From Streptomyces sp. GESEQ-35 (GTDB lineage Bacteria > Actinomycetota > Actinomycetes > Streptomycetales > Streptomycetaceae): a stretch of DNA of 64,000 nt. The position numbers and the translations under genes were made by a program. Of the stretch, positions 24,246 to 32,764 are shown piece by piece. Every line of letters begins with the position of its first letter. Position 1 is the stretch's first letter. The stretch covers positions 62,001 through 126,000 of the forward strand of contig NZ_JAFFSX010000001.1 of the NCBI RefSeq assembly GCF_017948485.1, given 5' to 3'. A model generated the notes under the pieces. That model had not been told where the DNA came from and ran no database searches. It saw only the letters and a list, made by a program, of their open reading frames with translations.

Positions 24246-25118
24246 ATGTGCGGGATCGTGGGGCTCCATCTGCGTGACCCCGGGCTGTATCCGCGGCTCG
24301 GCACCCTGCTGGACGCCATGCTGGGTCAGGTCGTCGAGCGCGGCCCGGACTCGGCCGGCGTCGCGGTGTACGGCGACCGGCGCCGCTGCCCGGAGGGATA
24401 CGCCGCTGTGTCCCTCCTCGGTGCGCCTCAGTCACTGGCCCAGGCACTGCCCGACGCGCTGATCACGGCCGCCGGTGACACCACCGTCGTCGCCGCGCCG
24501 CTCGCACCGGACGCTCTGACCGCGACGGTGCGTGAGGCCGCGCCCGGCGCCCGGATCGTCGGCAGTGGCACCGAGCTGACCGTGTACAAGGGCACCGGCC
24601 ATCCGCGCGAACTGTCCGCGACGTACGACCTGGTGAACGCGCAGGGCTGGCAGGGCCTGGCACACACCCGGATGGCGACCGAGTCGGCGGTCACCCCGGA
24701 GGGCTGCCACCCGTTCTCCGTCGGCGACGACCAGTGCCTCGTGCACAACGGCTCGTTCGCGAACCACGCCACCATCCGCCGTGAACTGGCCGCCGAGGGC
24801 GTGCAGTTCGACAGCGAGAACGACTCCGAGGTCGGTGCCCGGTTCGTCGCCTCCAGGCTCGCTCAGGGCGAGGACCTGGAGAAGGCGCTGGTCGCCCTCT
24901 GCGAGCGCTTCGACGGCTTCTACACCCTCCTGGTCACCAACGGCAACGGCTTCGCCGTGGTCCGCGACGCCATCGCCTGCAAGCCCGCGATCATCGCCGA
25001 GACCGGCACGTGGGTGGCGATGGCCTCGGAGTTCCGCGCCCTGGCCGTCCTGCCGGGCATCGACGAGGCCCGGATCTACGAGCCCGAGCCGGAGAGGGTC
25101 TACGCATGGCACCGCTGA
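24246..25118 (+). CDS. mgsA: N-methylglutamate synthase subunit A (class II glutamine amidotransferase)
   Basis: The 290-residue protein begins MCGIVG, whose Cys2 is the N-terminal nucleophile of class II glutamine amidotransferases. Other motifs are RGPDSAG, TRMATESAV and HPFSVGDDQCLVHNGSFANH. In N-methylglutamate synthase this subunit would hydrolyse gamma-glutamylmethylamide and channel methylamine. ATG 24246 follows AAGGGAGTTGCACCC, a good ribosome binding site. mgsB overlaps its end by 13 bases. GltB-family glutamate synthase split genes are the alternative reading; GmaS next door favours Mgs. Confidence 0.8.
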   Translation: MCGIVGLHLRDPGLYPRLGTLLDAMLGQVVERGPDSAGVAVYGDRRRCPEGYAAVSLLGAPQSLAQALPDALITAAGDTTVVAAPLAPDALTATVREAAPGARIVGSGTELTVYKGTGHPRELSATYDLVNAQGWQGLAHTRMATESAVTPEGCHPFSVGDDQCLVHNGSFANHATIRRELAAEGVQFDSENDSEVGARFVASRLAQGEDLEKALVALCERFDGFYTLLVTNGNGFAVVRDAIACKPAIIAETGTWVAMASEFRALAVLPGIDEARIYEPEPERVYAWHR

Positions 25119-25789
25119 CGTCCCGCATCGACCTGGCCACCAGCCCCGTACGCGACCTCAACGCCAAGCTCCACACCGGGTCGCTGGAGGCCGTGGAGGT
25201 GCTCAACCCGCAGGGCAAACACGCCGTCGCCGTCGGCCTGCGGCACCCGGTGACCGTCGACATCCACGGGCACGTGGGCTACTACTGCGCCGGCATGAAC
25301 GACGGCGGCACCGTCACCGTCCACGGCAGCGCGGGCACAGGACTTGCCGAGAACATGATGTCGGGGACCGTACGGGTCACCGGGGACGCCTCGCAGTCGG
25401 CGGGCGCCACCGCCCACGGCGGACTGATCCTCATCGAGGGCAGCGCGTCGATGCGCTGCGGGATCTCCATGAAGGGCGTGGACATCGTGGTCGGCGGCGA
25501 CATCGGCCCGATGAGTGCCTTCATGGCACAGGCCGGACGACTGGTCGTCTGCGGGGACGCGGGCGAGGCGCTCGGCGACTCGATCTACGAGGCCCGGCTG
25601 TACGTACGCGGCCGGGTGGCCTCGCTCGGCGCGGACTGCGTCGAGAAGGAGATGCGGCCCGAACACCTCGCGGAGGTAGCCGAGTTGCTCGCTTCTGCCG
25701 ACCTCGCGCACGACCCGTCCGAGTTCCGCCGCTACGGCTCCGCCCGCGCGCTCTACCACTTCGCCGCCGGCAACTCGGCCGCGTACTGA
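25106..25789 (+). CDS. mgsB: N-methylglutamate synthase subunit B (GlxC/GltB C-terminal beta-helix)
   Basis: The 227-residue protein is a glutamate-synthase alpha-subunit C-terminal domain, a right-handed beta-helix with repeated G-x-V/I strands (GHVGYYCAGMNDGGTVTVHG, ENMMSGTVRVTGDASQSAG, SMRCGISMKGVDIVVGGDIG). It is structural and links the amidotransferase and FMN subunits. It overlaps mgsA and precedes mgsC by 13 bases. Confidence 0.8.
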   Translation: MAPLTSRIDLATSPVRDLNAKLHTGSLEAVEVLNPQGKHAVAVGLRHPVTVDIHGHVGYYCAGMNDGGTVTVHGSAGTGLAENMMSGTVRVTGDASQSAGATAHGGLILIEGSASMRCGISMKGVDIVVGGDIGPMSAFMAQAGRLVVCGDAGEALGDSIYEARLYVRGRVASLGADCVEKEMRPEHLAEVAELLASADLAHDPSEFRRYGSARALYHFAAGNSAAY

Positions 25790-25802
25790 GGAGGTTGCCG
25801 TC

Positions 25803-27170
25803 ATGTCCACAGCTCACCTGCGCGAGTCCGCGACCTTCGACCGGGGCACGATCGCCGCCATCCAGCGCGCCGCCGAGACCGGCGTGTACGACATCCGCGG
25901 CTGGGGCGCCAAACGCCCGCTGCCGCACTTCGACGACCTGCTCTTCCTCGGCGCCTCCATGTCCCGCTATCCGCTGGAGGGTTACCGCGAGCGCTGCGGC
26001 ACCGATGTCGTCCTCGGCGACCGGCATGCCGCCTTCCCGCTCCATCTGGACATCCCCGTCACCATCGCCGGCATGAGCTTCGGTGCCCTGTCGGCCCAGG
26101 CGAAGGAGGCGCTGGGGCGCGGCGCGAGTGAGGTCGGTACCTCCACCACCACCGGTGACGGCGGGATGACGCCCGAGGAGCGCGGTCAGTCCAAGCACCT
26201 CGTGTACCAGTACCTGCCGTCACGCTACGGCATGAATCCCGAGGACCTCCGCAAGGCCGACGCCATCGAGATCGTCCTCGGCCAGGGCGCCAAGCCGGGC
26301 GGCGGCGGGATGCTGCTCGGCCAGAAGATCAGCGACCGGGTCGCCGGTATGCGCACCCTGCCCCCGGGCATCGACCAGCGCAGCGCATGCCGCCACCCCG
26401 ACTGGACAGGACCCGACGACCTCGCCATCAAGATCCTCGAACTGCGCGAGATCACCGACTGGGAGAAGCCGGTCTATGTGAAGGTCGGTGCGACCCGTAC
26501 GTACTACGACGTGAAACTCGCCGTCGCGGCCGGCGCCGACGTGGTCGTGGTCGACGGGATGCAGGGCGGCACGGCCGCCACCCAGGACGTGTTCATCGAG
26601 CACGTCGGCATCCCGACACTGGCCGCGATCCCCCAGGCCGTGCAGGCCCTCCAGGAGCTGGGCCTGCACCGCAAGGTCCAGCTGATCGTCTCCGGGGGCA
26701 TCCGCACCGGCGCCGACGTGGCCAAGGCGATGGCGCTCGGCGCGGACGCCGTGGCCATCGGCACCGCCGCGCTGATCGCGCTCGGCGACAACCACCCGCG
26801 GCACGCCTCCGAGTACGAGCGGCTGGGCTCCGCCGCCGGGTTCTACGACGACTACCAGGACGGGCGCGACCCGGCCGGCATCACCACCCAGGACCCGGAA
26901 CTCGCCGCCCGCCTCGACCCGGTCGAGGGCGGCCGTCGTATCGCCAACTACCTCCGGGTGCTGACCATGGAGGCCCAGACCCTGGCCCGCGCCTGCGGCA
27001 AGGCCCATCTGCGCAACCTCGAACCCGAGGACCTGGTGGCGCTGACCATCGAGGCCGCCGCGATGGCGCGGGTGCCGTTGGCAGGGACGTCCTGGATTCC
27101 GGGGAGCGGGCAGGCGACGGGCAGCGGGCACGCGACGGGGAGCGGCCAGGTTTCGGGGAGCGGACTGTGA
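25803..27170 (+). CDS. mgsC: N-methylglutamate synthase subunit C (FMN-binding glutamate-synthase domain)
   Basis: The 455-residue protein is the FMN-binding central domain of glutamate synthase as a stand-alone subunit. Typical motifs are ISFGALS-like MSFGALSAQAKEAL, TTTGDGGM, GQGAKPGGGGML, VDGMQGGTAATQ and LIVSGGIRTGADVAKAMALG. It would join methylamine to 2-oxoglutarate to form N-methylglutamate. ATG 25803 follows AGGAGGTTGCCGTC. The C-terminus ends in an unusual low-complexity tail built of GSG-containing hexapeptides from an 18-bp tandem repeat (about 27100-27165). Confidence 0.82.
   Translation: MSTAHLRESATFDRGTIAAIQRAAETGVYDIRGWGAKRPLPHFDDLLFLGASMSRYPLEGYRERCGTDVVLGDRHAAFPLHLDIPVTIAGMSFGALSAQAKEALGRGASEVGTSTTTGDGGMTPEERGQSKHLVYQYLPSRYGMNPEDLRKADAIEIVLGQGAKPGGGGMLLGQKISDRVAGMRTLPPGIDQRSACRHPDWTGPDDLAIKILELREITDWEKPVYVKVGATRTYYDVKLAVAAGADVVVVDGMQGGTAATQDVFIEHVGIPTLAAIPQAVQALQELGLHRKVQLIVSGGIRTGADVAKAMALGADAVAIGTAALIALGDNHPRHASEYERLGSAAGFYDDYQDGRDPAGITTQDPELAARLDPVEGGRRIANYLRVLTMEAQTLARACGKAHLRNLEPEDLVALTIEAAAMARVPLAGTSWIPGSGQATGSGHATGSGQVSGSGL
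27100..27165 (+). repeat. 18-bp tandem repeats forming the mgsC tail
   Basis: Three to four degenerate 18-bp units (for example GGGCAGCGGGCACGCGACG-like) encode GSGQAT, GSGHAT, GSGQVS and GSG. They run up to the mgsC stop, which overlaps the next GTG start. Confidence 0.65.
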
Positions 27171-28360
27171 CCACGACAGCCGAGGTCGTCATCGTCGGCG
27201 GCGGTATCGAGGGCGCGGCCATCGCCTGGGCGCTGGCCCGCCGCGGCGTCACCGATGTCGTCGTCTGCGAGCGCGACACCGTCGGCTCCGGCGGCACCGG
27301 CAAGTCCAGCGGCGTGGTCCGCTGCCACTACGGCGTGAACTCGCTGGCCGCCATGGCCTGGAAGGGGCTCGCCCTCTTCGAGAACGCCGCCGACGTCCTC
27401 GGCACCGACGTCGGCTTCCACCAGACCGGATACGTCGTCGGAGTCGGCGAACAGAACACCGACGCGCTGCGCGCCAACCTCGACGCCCAGCGGGCCCTCG
27501 GCATCGAGACCGGCACCATCTCCCGTGAGGACGTGGCCGAGTTGTGGCCCACCGCGTTCCTCGACGACTTCGCGGCCTTCGGCTGGGAGCCGCGCGGCGG
27601 CTACGGCGACGCGTACCTCACCGCCCAGGCCTTCGCCACGGCCGCACGCCACGACGGTGCCCGGGTCCGGCAGGGCACGCCGGTCGCCGCGCTCCTCAGC
27701 GACGCCAAGGGGGTCAGCGGGGTTCGGCTGGCCTCCGGGGAGGAGATCGCCACGCGCTCGGTCGTCGTCGCGGCGGGCCCCTGGTCGGTGGCCCTCCTCG
27801 CACCCCTGGGCATCGGCCTGCCCATCACGGTGCACCGCGAACAGATCGTGCTGATCTCACCGGGGCCGGGCCTGGACGTCTCCAAGGTCCCGGTCTTCTC
27901 CGACCTGGTGTCCCTCCAGTACATCAGGGCCGAGACCTCCGGCGAACTCCTCTTCGGCAACAGCGACCTCAGCCGCCCCGAGCCCGCCGACCCCGACCGG
28001 TACGCCGACCGGGCCGACCCCGCCTTCCTGGAGACGGCCGTCGAGAAGCTGGCCCACCGGCTCCCCGGTCTGCCGGACGCCTCGATCGCGAGCACCTACG
28101 CGGGCTGTTACGACGTCACGCCCGACTTCAATCCCGTCATCGGCCCGGCGGGCGTCGAGGGTCTGATCGTCGCGACGGGCTTCAGCGGGCACGGCTTCAA
28201 GATCTCGCCCGCCGTGGGTGAACTGGTCGCGGATCTGGTCGAGTTCGGGGACTCGCGTGACCCGGCGGTACCGGCGGAGGACTTCTCCCTAGGCCGGTTC
28301 GCGGAGGGCAGACCGCTCGCCAGTCCGCATCCGTATGTGGGAGCCGGTGAGATGCGCTGA
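27167..28360 (+). CDS. FAD-dependent oxidoreductase (sarcosine oxidase/DAO family), candidate N-methylglutamate oxidase
   Basis: The 397-residue protein has the N-terminal FAD motif VGGGIEGAAIAWAL, the DAO-family stretch SGGTGKSSGVVRCHYGVNS, and the C-terminal FAD-contact motif NPVIGPAGVEGLIVATGFSG followed by HGFKISPAVGE. It resembles sarcosine oxidase beta-subunit-type and monomeric N-methylamino-acid oxidases. GTG 27167 overlaps the mgsC stop, so it is cotranslated with Mgs. By position it should oxidise N-methylglutamate to glutamate and formaldehyde, the job done elsewhere by four-subunit MgdABCD. No other Mgd subunit is present in the window. Confidence 0.75.
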   Translation: MTTTAEVVIVGGGIEGAAIAWALARRGVTDVVVCERDTVGSGGTGKSSGVVRCHYGVNSLAAMAWKGLALFENAADVLGTDVGFHQTGYVVGVGEQNTDALRANLDAQRALGIETGTISREDVAELWPTAFLDDFAAFGWEPRGGYGDAYLTAQAFATAARHDGARVRQGTPVAALLSDAKGVSGVRLASGEEIATRSVVVAAGPWSVALLAPLGIGLPITVHREQIVLISPGPGLDVSKVPVFSDLVSLQYIRAETSGELLFGNSDLSRPEPADPDRYADRADPAFLETAVEKLAHRLPGLPDASIASTYAGCYDVTPDFNPVIGPAGVEGLIVATGFSGHGFKISPAVGELVADLVEFGDSRDPAVPAEDFSLGRFAEGRPLASPHPYVGAGEMR

Positions 28361-28423
28361 CTCCCGGCCACAACTTCTTCGGATGCCGGGCCTGCCTTCT
28401 CACTGATGTGAAGGCTTCAGCAT

Positions 28424-29373
28424 GCCCGTACGACGACCGCGTCGATCGCCGAAAGCTCCGGCGCGCCCTCCCCCGCCAGGCCCGGCCTGCCGCTGTCAGG
28501 GCTGCTGGCTCTGTCCACGGCCGCCTTCACCGCCGTGGTGACGGAACTGCTGCCGGCGGGTCTGCTGCCAAGGATGGCGCCGGAGCTCGGGGTCTCCGAG
28601 GCGCGCGTGGGCTATCTGGTGACGGGGTACGCGGTCGCGTCGTTCCTCGCCGCGACCCCGCTCACGGCCGCGCTGCGCGGTCTGCCACGGCGGCCCGAGC
28701 TCATCGGCGCGCTCCTCGGTTCGCAGCCGCCAACACCGTCACCGCGCTGTCGTCCTCGTACGGTCTGACGTTCTCGGCGCGGCTCGTGGCCGGGGTCATG
28801 GGTGGCACGCTGTGGGCGATGCTCGTCGGGTACGCCGCACGTATGCTGCCCGCCGAGCGGCGCGGCCGGGCCATCGCGATCGTGCCGGCGGACATCACAC
28901 TCGCGCTCTCCCTGGGGCTGCCCGCGGGTACGGCGCCGGCCGACGCGCTCGGCCGGCGTGCGGCTTTCGCCGCGCCGGCGGTGCCGGCCGTGCTGCTGGT
29001 GGTGGGGATACGGCGCCGGGTGCCCGGCTTTGCCGGCGAGGCGCCGGGCGAGCACGTACCGCTGCTTCGCGTCGCCGCGCTGCCCGGGATCGGCACGGTG
29101 CTGTCGGTCACGCTGACCCTGCTGGTCGGCCATCAGGTGATGTACACATACGGCGCGCCTCTCGCCCAGCACGCGGGCTTCGGCCGTACAGGGCTGGTGC
29201 TGCTGGTGTTCGGTGCCGCGACCGTCGTCGGGATCCGGGTCACGGGCGTGCTGGTCGACCGGCACCTGCGACGGACCCTGCTGGGGGCGCTCGCCCTGCT
29301 CGCGACCGCGATGCTGGCGCTGGGTGCGTACGCAGGGCATGCCGCCGTCCTCCTCGTCGCGGTCGCCCTGTGA
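28424..29373 (+). pseudogene. MFS exporter, decaying
   Basis: Two frames together give about 310 residues of a 12-helix drug-resistance-type MFS protein. The first (to about 28722) reads LSTAAFTAVVTELLPAGLLP and VSEARVGYLVTGYAVASFLA; the second runs AANTVTALSSSYGLTFSARL to LLVAVAL. One base is missing near 28723 (GGTTCGCA where GGTTTCGCA would keep frame). There is no in-frame start with a ribosome binding site, and the frame stops at 29371 (TGA where TGG is expected), removing the last helices. Many helix positions carry Pro, Arg or Asp where hydrophobic residues are expected. Non-functional. Confidence 0.75.
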
Positions 29374-29720
29374 GGACTTCACCACAAGCCGCACTGCCGA
29401 CCTGGAGCACGCTCGCCGACAGTTCAGGCAGAGCCCCGATGGCAGACGAGTCGGGCTGTACGCCGGGAACACGGTGGGAATACCTCGAGACATCTTCTGA
29501 GCTGCGGAAACACATCGGTCGCAGGAACCCGGTGCACAACGCGTGCACACCTGCCAGCGACCGGTGAACCTCAGCGGTGGGAGAGCGCACCTCGGTGATC
29601 ACTGCTCCTGACCGTTCCTTGACCTCATAGCGGTGAGTACGCCGCGCTGCGGTCGGCCGCACGCGCGACGCCCCTTCTTCGGTGCGCCTGCACAACCTAC
29701 GGCGAACAACGTGGACGAAG
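29374..29720. other. Non-coding gap after the MFS remnant
   Basis: No gene is supported. A short frame ending at 29500 (RRQFRQSPDGRRVGLYAGNT) may be the tail of a lost gene. Confidence 0.3.
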
Positions 29721-30078
29721 TCAGGAATTTTCACGGCGCAACCTCCGCTCAGCCGCAGGTACCAGGGCGGACGCCGGCAGTCCGGGCGGGACGGGTATCC
29801 CGTACAGCTCCTCGAACGAGGCGGGAGCGTTCTCCCAATCGACCTCCCAAACCAGGTAGCCATATGTGTCCAGGATCTCCGCAAGATGGGCATGGCGCAT
29901 ACGGGCCTGGATCTTGCGCGGCTCCACTCCGGACGCGATCAGGACCGCGTCGGCGAAGTGCCCAAGATCCCGGAAGGTGGCCTCCTGCGGAATGTCGACT
30001 CCCCGCGCTCGGACTCTCTCCTTCGCTTGATTGAATGCGTAACACAGGGCGCTTCGGCGCACCGGCGTCCACGACTTG
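29721..30078 (-). pseudogene. Tyrosine integrase, C-terminal fragment
   Basis: About 115 residues read ATFRDLGHFADAVLIASGVE, PRKIQARMRHAHLAEILDTY and GYLVWEVDWENAPASFEELY. This is the C-terminal catalytic region of an actinomycete phage or integrative-element integrase (RHxxY layout, with the tyrosine in DTYGYLVW). The usual DLRH arginine is replaced by Gly (DLGH). The N-terminal part is missing; an IS3 fragment abuts near 30080. It indicates that an integrated element once ended here. Confidence 0.65.
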
Positions 30079-30079
30079 G

Positions 30080-30307
30080 TCAGGGCCCGGCATGGATCCG
30101 TGGCACCCCGTAGGCGCCGCGGGAGGCGAGGTGCAGCACGGTGATCTCGTGCGCCAGGACGTCGTCCGCGGCCTGCTTCGCCCGCCGGGACTTCTCGCTG
30201 GCCAGCCACGCGTAGAAGGAGGATCGGGCCACCTTCAGCAGCCGGCACAACAGAGCAACATGGTGGGTGGTCTTCTCCGCCTCGATGAACGCGTACACCT
30301 CGCTCAT
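30080..30307 (-). pseudogene. IS3-family OrfB, N-terminal fragment
   Basis: The fragment reads MSEVYAFIEAEKTTHHVALL, CRLLKVARSSFYAWL and ITVLHLASRGAYGVPRIHA, which is the start of an IS3-type transposase before the DDE domain. It is cut near 30085 where the integrase remnant begins. Its ATG overlaps the OrfA stop in ATGA, the normal IS3 arrangement. Confidence 0.75.
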
Positions 30308-30608
30308 CGATCGCTCTCCTTCGCGAAGAAGACCGCCGCTTTTCGCAGCACCTCGATCGTCTCCGCCTGCTCGGCGGCCTGCCTCCGCAGCCGGCGCAGC
30401 TCTTCACGCTCAGCCGTCGTCAACGCTCCCGGCACCCCTGCCCGCGGTCGACTGCGTCCTGCCTTACCCAGTTGCGCAGTCCCTCGGCACTGACCCCGAG
30501 CTCCCGGGCCACCTCGGTGACGGTCTTACCGGAGGAGTGCACGAGCGCGACCGCGTCCCGTTTGAACTCCTCCGTGTACCGCCTGCTGCGATTGCTCTTG
30601 CTTCCCAC
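30304..30608 (-). pseudogene. IS3-family OrfA, frameshifted
   Basis: The helix-turn-helix part is intact (RYTEEFKRDAVALVHSSGKT, VARELGVSAEGLRNWV). After DRGQG one base is missing near 30430, and the leucine-zipper part continues in another frame (TTAEREELRRLRRQAAEQAE, VLRKAAVFFAKESDR). The right end of the IS probably lies near 30645, where TGGAGACTGGGACGTGAGG begins on the minus strand. Confidence 0.75.
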
Positions 30609-30828
30609 CTGGCACTACTTCCTCTGGAACCTCACGTCCCAGTCTCCAGGTGTACGTGATCAAGGGGAAGCTTCAACTCCCCGCTCGGCGACGGGTGCAC
30701 CGAGCACCCTTCGTTCCCCAGGATCAGAGACGGTGGCCCGGGGGTATCCATCGGCGCTGAGCAGGGCGAGTGCACCGCGAGCGGTCGGTCGGTCCGGTGC
30801 GCAGGCACCGACCCGGACACGCTTCGCC

Positions 30829-32619
30829 TCAGAACGAGTTGGTGCCGACCACCAGTGGCGAATGCCGGGGCTGGACCGGAGGCAGGGCGGGGTTGAGTGC
30901 GCGGTGTTCGGCCTCGGCGTGCACGATCCGGCCGCCCACCATGGTCAGCACCGAGGTGATCCCGGGTATCCGCTGCGTGTCCACACGCAGGTAGTCCTCC
31001 GACAGGACAGCGAGATCGGCCAGCTGCCCGGCGATAAGCCGGCCCTTCTCGGCATCCTCACCGGACAGCCAGGCGCCGCCGCTGGTCATATGGCGCAGGG
31101 CGTCCACTCGAGACAGTCGCTGACGCTCCGGGTACAGCTCGCGACCGCCCATGATGCGACCGGAGACCAGCCAGTACAGCACGTTCCAAATGTTGTCACT
31201 GGCCACGCGGGTGGCGTCGGTACCTAGCCCGAGCGGCACGCCGGCGGCCGCGATCCGCCGCACCGGCGGTGTGTCCTGCGCTGCGGCGAGGCCGTACCGT
31301 TCGATGAACAGCTCGCCCTGGAACGACATCCGGTGCTGCACGGAGATCCCGCCGCCCATCGCCGCCACCCGGTCGATATTGCGGGCCGAGATCGTCTCCG
31401 CATGATCGAGGATGAACCGGACGCCGGGGCCTTCCGGCCCGTAGACCTGTTCGAACACGTCGAGGAACCGGGTAATCGACTCGTCGTAGGTGGCGTGTAG
31501 CCGGAACGGCCACCGTCGCTCACGGAAGAAGTTCAACACCGCGGTCAGGTCGCGTTCCATCGTCGCCGACAGGTCTGGGCGTGGTAGGACGAAGTTCTCG
31601 AGGTCCACGCCGGAGAAGACCAGCAGCTCGCCGGCGCCGACCATCCGCAGCATCGCGTCTCCCTCGCCAGGGGTGACCAGCGACGCGAGTTGCTGGAAGG
31701 CCACCAGCTCGGTGCCCGCTTGCTGGGGCATGAGGTGGTATCCGATCCGCACCGTCAGTTGTCCCTGCGCGTGCAGGTCCCGGACGACGTTGTAGTTGTC
31801 CGGAAAGACATGACCGCCACCGGCGGCGTCGATGATGCTGGTCACCCCGCGGCGGTTCAGGTGCCGCATGTAGAGCCGGGTCGAGACGACCTGCGACTCC
31901 GGATCGAGAATGGGCAGCTTCGCCAGCGTGGCGTACAGGATCGTCGGGTTGGGGTTGGCGATCAGCATTCCGGTGGGCCGTCCGGCGGTGTCCAGCTCCA
32001 CCACGGAACCAGGCAGCTGAGGCGGATTCGTGTCGTAACCAAGGATGCGCATGCCGGCGGCGTTGATCATCGCGCGGTCGTAGAGATGTAACAGGAACAC
32101 CGGGGTGTCCCCGGACGCCTGATTCAGTTCGGCGAAGGTCGGCAACCGCTGTTCGGCGAACTGGAACCGGGTGAACCCGCCCGCCACCCGCACCCATTGC
32201 GGCGCTGGTGTCTGCTCGGCCTGACACTTGATCAACGTGAGCGCCTCGCCGACTGAACGTGCGCCGGCAAGGGAAAGCTCGTTGGTGTAGCTGAGTCCCT
32301 GCCGGATCAGATGGGTGTGCGAGTCGTTCAGCCCCGGTATGACCCGGCGCCCGCGCAGGTTGATCTGCGGCGTGTCACGCCGGGCGAGGGCGCGGATCTG
32401 CCCCTCCGAGCCGACCGCGACGATCCGGTCGTCCCGGATCGCGATCGCCTCCGCGGCAGGCTCGCGCTCATCGAGGGTGGTCAGTTTGCCGTTGTACAGC
32501 ACCAGGTCTACGTCCGGGGGAGAAGCCGCCGCGGGCGGACCGGCTGTCACGGCGGCCGCTGCGCCGAGCCCGGCGGCGACGATCACCTGCCTGCGGGAGA
32601 CGAAGGACTTTTCTGCCAT
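30829..32619 (-). CDS. Tat-exported amidohydrolase (YtcJ-like metal-dependent hydrolase)
   Basis: The 596-residue protein has a twin-arginine signal (SRRQVIVAAGLGAAAAVTAG) and then an amidohydrolase TIM barrel. Visible are the N-terminal sandwich (LVLYNGKLTTLDEREP), the metal motif HxH in IPGLNDSHTHL, FILDHAETIS, ISVQHRMSFQ and LGLGTDATRVASDN with the late aspartate. The YtcJ/N-substituted-formamide deformylase-type enzymes hydrolyse C-N bonds of varied substrates. I prefer ATG 32619 because the Tat motif begins a few residues later; the open frame extends to 32667. It is divergent from the LysR gene at 32765, its likely regulator. Confidence 0.8.
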   Translation of the reverse strand: MAEKSFVSRRQVIVAAGLGAAAAVTAGPPAAASPPDVDLVLYNGKLTTLDEREPAAEAIAIRDDRIVAVGSEGQIRALARRDTPQINLRGRRVIPGLNDSHTHLIRQGLSYTNELSLAGARSVGEALTLIKCQAEQTPAPQWVRVAGGFTRFQFAEQRLPTFAELNQASGDTPVFLLHLYDRAMINAAGMRILGYDTNPPQLPGSVVELDTAGRPTGMLIANPNPTILYATLAKLPILDPESQVVSTRLYMRHLNRRGVTSIIDAAGGGHVFPDNYNVVRDLHAQGQLTVRIGYHLMPQQAGTELVAFQQLASLVTPGEGDAMLRMVGAGELLVFSGVDLENFVLPRPDLSATMERDLTAVLNFFRERRWPFRLHATYDESITRFLDVFEQVYGPEGPGVRFILDHAETISARNIDRVAAMGGGISVQHRMSFQGELFIERYGLAAAQDTPPVRRIAAAGVPLGLGTDATRVASDNIWNVLYWLVSGRIMGGRELYPERQRLSRVDALRHMTSGGAWLSGEDAEKGRLIAGQLADLAVLSEDYLRVDTQRIPGITSVLTMVGGRIVHAEAEHRALNPALPPVQPRHSPLVVGTNSF

Positions 32620-32764
32620 CACCTGGTCTTCTTTCGTGCTCGCGTTGCCATGCCATCCGACGTCCACGACTCAACTACGGTCCACGACCCCATGGAATCG
32701 AGATCTGGGTCATGATTCATCCAGAAATATCTTGTGTCCTGCACCACTGTTAAAGTCTGCTGAT

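Noticed and set aside
22696..24447. A 583-codon minus-strand open frame opposite gmaS
   Set aside because: Arg/Gly-rich shadow of the GmaS gene with no recognisable motif; it spans two real genes on the other strand.
26387..27166. Possible N-terminal extension of the FAD oxidoreductase through mgsC
   Set aside because: The upstream part of the frame is Arg-rich shadow sequence; the FAD motif begins just after GTG 27167.
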